Shown one piece after another: positions 4,983 through 9,234 of a stretch of 9,234 nt of DNA. The stretch's first letter is position 1, and each line of letters begins with the position of its first letter. This DNA comes from Ruminococcus sp. (GTDB lineage Bacteria; Bacillota; Clostridia; Oscillospirales; Ruminococcaceae), in NCBI GenBank assembly GCA_003446315.1, contig DMBA01000176.1, positions 2,828-12,061 on the forward strand, written 5' to 3'. The notes below the pieces were generated by a model. It did not search any database and was not told where the DNA came from. It worked only from the letters and a program-made list of their open reading frames with translations. Position numbers and translations under genes: made by a program.

Positions 4983-7769
4983 ATGAGTGCCGGAATCAGT
5001 GGTGAAGGAACATGGCAATTGTGCCTCGATCCAGAACCGTGTCAATATGAAACACCGCCGGATGCCTATCCGCTGATGATGCAGCTCCCCGGAACAACAG
5101 CGCAGCAGGCGATCGGCGCTTACAACAGTGCGCGTGCAACCGGATATCTCACGGAAAAATACCCGTTCTCGGGGCAGATCTGGCTGCGCAGAACGTTTGT
5201 TTTGTTGCCGGGACAGATCGGAATGCCCTGCTTTTTGCATCTGGAGCGCACCCGCATGACGAAGGTGTGGGTAAACGGCGAATATGTCGGCTCTGAAAAC
5301 AGCCTGTGCACACCGCATATATATGATCTGACGGCATATTCCGAGCAGACGATGGAAATTGTGATCTGTGTCCGGAATATCGGCTATCCGACCCGCGGCG
5401 GCCACATGACATCTCCTGATACGCAGACAAACTGGATCGGCATTACGGGCAAAGTGATGCTGGAGATTCATTCACCGGTCTATTTATCGGACTTGCAGGT
5501 ATATCCGGAGCCGTCATCGGGCACAGCGCTGGTCACGGGCATTCTGCACGGCAGTTCGAGTTCGGAAGCAGAGATCGTGCTGACGGAAGACGGCTGGGGC
5601 AAACGGCATGTCTCATGGAAGCTGACTTTGCACGCAGACGCAGACGGCAATTTTTCGATCACACTGCCGCTGCCGGATGAGATCCCGCTTTGGGATGAAT
5701 ACCATCCGAATCTGTTTGGCTTGGTATTCACGCTGAAAAGCGGCGCACACGCATGCGTACAGTTTGGTGTCCGGACATTCCGTGCAGCGGGCGATCATTT
5801 TGAGATCAACGGCGTACCGGTCATGCTGCGGGGCAAACATGATGCGATGGTGTTTCCGCTGGACGGAGCCGCCCCGACGGATGCAGAAGACTGGCTGATG
5901 ATCTTTCAGCAGATGAAGGAATGGGGCATCAATCATTATCGGTTTCACACCTGCTGTCCGCCGGAAGCGGCATTCACGGCAGCAGACGAAGCGGGCATAT
6001 ATATGGAGCCGGAGCTGCCGTTCTGGGGAACGGTGCATGCGCCGGACGAACCGGGATACAACGCTGAGGAGCAGGCATATTTGCTGCGGGAAGGCTTGCG
6101 CATCTGCAAGGCCTTCGGCAATCACCCGTCGTTCTGTATGTTTTCGCTTGGAAACGAGCTTTGGGGCAGCGAAAAGCGGCTTGGCGAGATGATCGAAACG
6201 CTGCGGAAAGCGGATGCCCGCATGTTATATACGCAGGGCAGCAATAATTATCAGCACATGCCGATCCAGCTTCCGGAAGAAGATTTCTGGACAGGCGTGC
6301 GCACCGGAAAAGGCAGATTGCTGCGCGGTTCTTATGCAGAATGTGACGCACCGCTTGGCAGGATCCAGTCGGGGCAGCCGTCGGCATCATGGGATTACGA
6401 AGCCTATCTGACCCCATTGCCGGAAGGCGCAGAACCGGAGACAGAAGAACCGGAGCCTGAAACGGAACTGGACGTGCAGGTCGGCATAGAGACAGCACAT
6501 GCAGCGGTCAAAAAGCCGCACAAGATTCTGCACCCGACGATCCCGGTCGTGACGCATGAGATCGGGCAATACAGCATGTTTCCGGATTTTCGGGAGATTG
6601 CGAGATATAACGGTGTACTGGCAGCGGGCAATCTGGAGATTTTTCAGGAAAAATTGGAGCAAGCGGGAATGGGCGAACAGGCGGAAGAATTTTTTGCGTG
6701 TTCGGGCGCATTTGCACGCGAATGCTATAAAATGGAGCTGGAAGCGGCGATGCGTTCCCCGCATGTAGCGGGTTTCCAGATCTTGGATCTGCAAGATTTT
6801 CCGGGGCAGGGCACAGCGCTTGTGGGCATGATGAATGCGCTGCTGGAAAACAAGGGCTTGGTTTTGCCGGAGCAATGGCGCGGATTCGGCGGCGATCTGG
6901 TACCGCTTGCGATCTTTGATACTTATGTGATGCCGGCAGGCAAGACGTTCCGGATCAAACTGGCGATCCGCAGCAGCAGACCGGAGATTCCGGCGCAGAA
7001 GCTGGCGATCACGCTGTTGATCGGCACAGTGCGTTTTGAGGGCGAGATCGAAGTGCCGCGCTCAGCACCGGGCTTGATCCGGCTTGGAACGGTCGCATTT
7101 GCGATGCCGGAAGGCTTGGACGGCAGGGCAGTCCTGACGTTATCGCTGCCGCATGAAAAGATACAGAATGCATGGGAATTATGGTTTTTGCCGCCGGTCA
7201 GACCGGTTCTGGAGAATCCGGATATTCACATTGTGCACAGTTTCACGGATGCCGAGCCGTATTTGCGGGAAGGCGAACGGGTGCTGCTGCTGCCTTATGA
7301 GATCACGGAAGCAGTGGAAGGATTTTACTGCACGGATTTCTGGAATTATCCGATGTTCCGGAGCATTTCGGAATCTCTGGGCAAAAAGGAACCGGTCGGG
7401 ACGCTTGGGCTGTGCATAGACGAAACGCATCCGATCGCACAGGCGATGTTCAGCCGGTATTACAGCACGCCGCAGTGGTATCAGCCGGTCACGAATGCAC
7501 AGTGTGCGGTGCTGGATGCAGCGCCCGCGGGATACCGTCCGATCGTGCAGATGATCGACAATGCATCCCGGAATCACAGGCTTGGCTTGATTTTTGAAAC
7601 CGCGGTATCAGGCGGAAAACTGCTGGTCTGCACGATCCGGCTCGGTGCGCTTCCGAATGATCTGGGCATGAATCTGATCCGGCATGCGGTATATGAATAT
7701 GTGCAGAGCACGGCATTTGAACCGGAGGAGCAGCTTCCTGCGGAGATGTTAAGGGGGCTGTTCGGATGA
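4983..7769 (+). CDS. Glycoside hydrolase family 2 enzyme (exo-beta-glycosidase type), cytoplasmic
   Basis: This 928-residue enzyme has no signal peptide and should act in the cytoplasm. Order of parts: N-terminal sugar-binding jelly roll (about 1-170, with SGQIWLRRTF near 63 and VWVNGEYVG at 95-103), immunoglobulin-like beta-sandwich (about 170-270), TIM barrel (about 273-625), and C-terminal beta-rich domains to 928. The barrel shows INGVPVMLRG near 275 and RFHTCCPPEAAF, with His322. The likely acid/base is Glu392 in SLGNELWG and the likely nucleophile Glu526 in VVTHEIGQY. These follow the retaining GH2 mechanism known for the family. The substrate cannot be read from the sequence; beta-galactoside, mannoside, glucuronide or a pectin side chain are all possible. 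An acidic Glu/Pro-rich stretch at 480-495 lies between the two catalytic residues. The TGA overlaps the ATG of the TraX-family gene, so the genes are co-translated. Confidence 0.88.
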   Translation: MSAGISGEGTWQLCLDPEPCQYETPPDAYPLMMQLPGTTAQQAIGAYNSARATGYLTEKYPFSGQIWLRRTFVLLPGQIGMPCFLHLERTRMTKVWVNGEYVGSENSLCTPHIYDLTAYSEQTMEIVICVRNIGYPTRGGHMTSPDTQTNWIGITGKVMLEIHSPVYLSDLQVYPEPSSGTALVTGILHGSSSSEAEIVLTEDGWGKRHVSWKLTLHADADGNFSITLPLPDEIPLWDEYHPNLFGLVFTLKSGAHACVQFGVRTFRAAGDHFEINGVPVMLRGKHDAMVFPLDGAAPTDAEDWLMIFQQMKEWGINHYRFHTCCPPEAAFTAADEAGIYMEPELPFWGTVHAPDEPGYNAEEQAYLLREGLRICKAFGNHPSFCMFSLGNELWGSEKRLGEMIETLRKADARMLYTQGSNNYQHMPIQLPEEDFWTGVRTGKGRLLRGSYAECDAPLGRIQSGQPSASWDYEAYLTPLPEGAEPETEEPEPETELDVQVGIETAHAAVKKPHKILHPTIPVVTHEIGQYSMFPDFREIARYNGVLAAGNLEIFQEKLEQAGMGEQAEEFFACSGAFARECYKMELEAAMRSPHVAGFQILDLQDFPGQGTALVGMMNALLENKGLVLPEQWRGFGGDLVPLAIFDTYVMPAGKTFRIKLAIRSSRPEIPAQKLAITLLIGTVRFEGEIEVPRSAPGLIRLGTVAFAMPEGLDGRAVLTLSLPHEKIQNAWELWFLPPVRPVLENPDIHIVHSFTDAEPYLREGERVLLLPYEITEAVEGFYCTDFWNYPMFRSISESLGKKEPVGTLGLCIDETHPIAQAMFSRYYSTPQWYQPVTNAQCAVLDAAPAGYRPIVQMIDNASRNHRLGLIFETAVSGGKLLVCTIRLGALPNDLGMNLIRHAVYEYVQSTAFEPEEQLPAEMLRGLFG

Positions 7770-8500
7770 CAGATTATCAGGTTCCGGAGAAATATCGTGT
7801 TTTATCGGGCAGCGCATTGAAGCTGATTGCCCTGATTACGATGATAATTGACCATATCGGCGCATTTTTGCTGGTGGTATGGGAACCGGCGGTGAAGCCG
7901 ATTTTTGCGGCTGCACCGGCTTGGCTGACGCTTTACGCGATCTGCCGGACGATCGGGCGGGCAGCGTTTCCGATCTATTGTTTTCTGGTGGCAGAGGGTG
8001 CGCGGTATACGCACAGCCGCAAGCGATACGGCATCAATCTGCTGGGATTTGCGCTGCTCTCGGAGATCCCGTGGAATCTGGTGCACAGCGGCACGCTGCG
8101 GTATGAGAGACAGAACGTATTTTTCACGCTGTTTCTTGGATTTCTATGCATTTGCGTCTGTGAAAAGCTCCGTGAGAAGCCGTTTTTGGGGCTGGTCGCT
8201 CTGGTGACATTGATCGCATTTGCGGAGTATTTTCATGCGGATTACGGCAGCAAAGGCATGGCGCTGATCGTCCTGATGTATGCGCTGCGGGAAAAGACGG
8301 CAGTCCGGACGGTAACGGGCTGCTGCATGCTTGGCTCGCCGGTGCGGGAGCTGCCCGGGTTCCTGCTTTTGTGGCTATATAACGGAAAACGCGGATTTAT
8401 TCAGGGAAAAGCGGGAAAATACTTCTTTTATGCGGCATATCCGCTGCATATACTGATTTTATATCTGATCCGGAGTCATATTTTCGGATATGACGGATGA
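7766..8500 (+). CDS. TraX-family integral membrane protein (putative acyltransferase)
   Basis: This 244-residue protein starts in an ATGA overlap with the GH2 stop, eight bases after AAGGGGG (7751-7757). It has about eight hydrophobic segments and the TraX hallmarks: MIIDHIGA with Asp29-His30, CRTIGRAAFPIYCFLVAEG at 60-78, LLSEIPWNL at 97-105, NVFFTLFLG at 117-125, ADYG at 158-161, LYNGKRG at 204-210 and YPLHILILYL near the end. TraX of the F plasmid is needed for N-acetylation of pilin, and the family is distantly like membrane acyltransferases. Chromosomal copies in Firmicutes are common and their substrate is unknown. No conjugation genes are present here, so a pilin role is unlikely; the GH2 neighbour suggests a glycan or envelope substrate, which is inference. 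Length is close to the family norm and all motifs are intact. Confidence 0.88.
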   Translation: MTDYQVPEKYRVLSGSALKLIALITMIIDHIGAFLLVVWEPAVKPIFAAAPAWLTLYAICRTIGRAAFPIYCFLVAEGARYTHSRKRYGINLLGFALLSEIPWNLVHSGTLRYERQNVFFTLFLGFLCICVCEKLREKPFLGLVALVTLIAFAEYFHADYGSKGMALIVLMYALREKTAVRTVTGCCMLGSPVRELPGFLLLWLYNGKRGFIQGKAGKYFFYAAYPLHILILYLIRSHIFGYDG

Positions 8501-8504
8501 CAAT

Positions 8505-8510
8505 GGGGGG
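8505..8510 (+). promoter_or_regulatory. Ribosome binding site that favours the start at 8518
   Basis: GGGGGG (8505-8510) is seven bases upstream of ATG 8518. In-frame ATGs at 8497 and 8503 lie before this site and have no Shine-Dalgarno of their own. The TraX-family gene also uses a G-run (AAGGGGG), so this kind of site appears functional here. A start at 8497 by ATGA coupling remains possible. Confidence 0.6.
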
Positions 8511-8517
8511 CGAAAAA

Positions 8518-8994
8518 ATGGAGCCGAAACAGGGAGAAACGATCATCGCAGGCGTATTGTTCAAGCGCAAATTTCACTGGTACTGCACAGAAAGAGCGCT
8601 CTGGAAGATGGATTATCGCCGCTTATACGACAGTTATCATGACCGTTACAGACGGGAAGGCAAGGGCGAGGCGGCATTTGTGAAAGAGGTCGGTTCGTTC
8701 GGCGAATTTATCAGCAGCCGCTATCGGATTCCGGTGCTGGATAAGGATACGGCGAAGGAATTCCTGAAACAAATTGCAGCAGATGAGATTTCCGCGGGAG
8801 AGCTTGCATATATGGCAGACCGTGCAGAAGTGCAGGGCGCGATTCAGCCGGAATTATATGTGAATTTTGACGGCAGACAGCTCTATGCAGCAGATACGGC
8901 AGAACGATTTGAGCAATATGCGCCGGCGGGCTGGCAGACGGCGCGTGCAGATTTTCGCAGTCTGATTCCGGAGCAGGAACGCTTCTGGAGATGA
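8518..8994 (+). CDS. Uncharacterised soluble protein, third gene of the GH2-TraX operon
   Basis: I do not recognise this 158-residue protein. It has no signal peptide or membrane segment. The N-terminal third is rich in Arg, Lys, Tyr and Trp (residues 15-47, for example FKRKFHWYC and DYRRLYDSYHDRYRR); the rest looks like a mixed helical and strand domain with acidic helices at about 76-105 and the segment ELYVNFDGRQLY at 112-123. The basic aromatic region could bind nucleic acid, a polyanion or a membrane surface, but nothing proves this. The preferred start follows a G-run at 8505-8510; an upstream in-frame ATG at 8497 overlaps the TraX stop (ATGA) and would add seven residues. The position makes it the last gene of the operon, with no terminator directly after it. 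Codon use matches the neighbours. Confidence 0.75.
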   Translation: MEPKQGETIIAGVLFKRKFHWYCTERALWKMDYRRLYDSYHDRYRREGKGEAAFVKEVGSFGEFISSRYRIPVLDKDTAKEFLKQIAADEISAGELAYMADRAEVQGAIQPELYVNFDGRQLYAADTAERFEQYAPAGWQTARADFRSLIPEQERFWR

Positions 8995-9005
8995 TTTTTA
9001 CAATA

Positions 9006-9116
9006 GCAATATTATCTTTATATTGGCAATATTATCGTAAATCAGCCGCGGCAGGCGTGCTTCCGGAGATGACTGTTCATAAAGGCAATATTGTTCATAT
9101 ATCAGCAATATTGTTT
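9006..9116 (+). repeat. Two pairs of 20-bp-spaced GCAATATT repeats
   Basis: GCAATATTATC occurs at 9006-9016 and again at 9026-9036. GCAATATTGTT occurs at 9085-9095 and 9105-9115. Both pairs have a start-to-start distance of exactly 20 bp, and the pairs are 79 bp apart. CAATATTG is a perfect 8-bp palindrome, so the last two copies (9086, 9106) could also fold into a hairpin. A related CAATATTG lies at 4827, upstream of the operon. The two-helical-turn spacing suggests binding sites on one DNA face, or an AT-rich transcript end; the role is unknown. Confidence 0.6.
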
Positions 9117-9142
9117 TAGGCGGACGAAGGCGGGATCATAAA

Positions 9143-9166
9143 GGGTACAGCGTCATTGCTGCACCC
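9143..9166 (-). terminator. Possible terminator-like hairpin, more stable on the minus strand
   Basis: GGGTACAGC (9143-9151) faces GCTGCACCC (9158-9166) across a 6-nt loop. Read on the minus strand, the one imperfect pair becomes a G-U wobble, giving a 9-bp stem followed by TTTAT. On the plus strand it is an A-C mismatch with no T-tract. It could end a gene entering from the right edge. Confidence 0.35.
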
Positions 9167-9168
9167 CG

Positions 9169-9196
9169 CGGAATGCGAACGCGCTTTTGCGTTCCG
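9169..9196 (+). terminator. Possible weak hairpin terminator after the GH2-TraX operon
   Basis: CGGAATGC (9169-9176) can pair with GCGTTCCG (9189-9196), including one U-G wobble, and is followed by TTTGACAG. An alternative fold pairs GAACGC (9177-9182) with GCGTTC (9189-9194). The T-run is only three bases and the site is 175 bases past the last stop codon, so the assignment is weak. Confidence 0.25.
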
Positions 9197-9234
9197 TTTG
9201 ACAGATCAGATTTCGCAATATCGTTTCCGATATC

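Larger units (their letters stand above)
8995..9234. other. Gene-poor tail at the right edge
   Basis: Besides the CAATATT repeats and the two hairpins, this segment holds another small inverted repeat, ATATCG (9218-9223) with CGATAT (9228-9233), at the very edge. Short open frames touch the edge on both strands, but none can be confirmed as coding. No clear terminator directly follows the operon. Confidence 0.5.

Noticed and set aside
4836..5471. A 211-codon minus-strand open frame across the GH2 promoter and 5' end
   Set aside because: It runs opposite the well-supported GH2 N-terminal domain and the promoter, has antisense-like Cys/Arg/His-rich composition, and shows no family motif.
7766..8500. 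Evidence for a conjugative element from the TraX-like gene
   Set aside because: No relaxase, coupling protein, pilus or integrase genes are in the window, and chromosomal TraX-family genes are common in Firmicutes.
9006..9116. The 20-bp-spaced repeats as a CRISPR array
   Set aside because: The repeated part is only about 11 bp, the gap within pairs about 9 bp, and the two pairs differ; there are no spacers of 30 bp or cas genes.
9198..9203. A perfect TTGACA -35-like hexamer near the right edge
   Set aside because: No -10 hexamer is found 16-18 bp downstream within the window (sequence there is TCGTTT).

Overview
The window looks like a piece of chromosome from an anaerobic, fibre-degrading member of the Firmicutes, most likely a cellulosome-forming Ruminococcus or a close relative. 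The basis is two secreted proteins that both end in type I dockerins (paired EF-hand-like repeats), next to a pyruvate:ferredoxin oxidoreductase gene of anaerobic metabolism. Promoters are of the ordinary sigma-70/SigA type with extended -10 boxes, and Shine-Dalgarno sites are strong. The species assignment is inference. All recognisable genes are on the + strand.

Layout. (1) 1-507 is the 3' end of pyruvate:ferredoxin oxidoreductase, closed by an intrinsic terminator at 540-583. (2) 692-3577 encodes a 961-residue secreted dockerin protein with its own promoter and terminator; it has no catalytic domain I recognise and consists of about six degenerate repeats. (3) 3732-4712 encodes a 326-residue secreted dockerin protein, also with its own promoter and terminator; it has two tandem modules that appear to belong to the same repeat family. 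(4) 4983-8994 is a three-gene operon with ATGA-type overlaps: a cytoplasmic glycoside hydrolase family 2 enzyme, a TraX-family multipass membrane protein, and a small soluble protein I do not recognise. (5) 8995-9234 is a non-coding tail with AT-rich CAATATT repeats 20 bp apart and several hairpins; no clear terminator follows the operon.

How the genes work together. The dockerin proteins would be exported and docked through a cohesin onto a cell-surface scaffold, presumably as non-catalytic binding or structural parts. The GH2 enzyme has no signal peptide, so it probably trims imported oligosaccharides or acts on an intracellular glycan. Its tight coupling to a TraX-like putative acyltransferase hints at a job involving an acylated glycan, but that is inference.

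The least explained content is the repeat module shared by the two dockerin proteins (about eight copies), the GH2-TraX-orphan cassette, and the phased CAATATT repeats at the operon's end. No CRISPR array, tRNA, rRNA, insertion sequence or attachment site was seen. No gene-free stretch exceeds 300 bases; the longest are 4713-4982 and 8995-9234.
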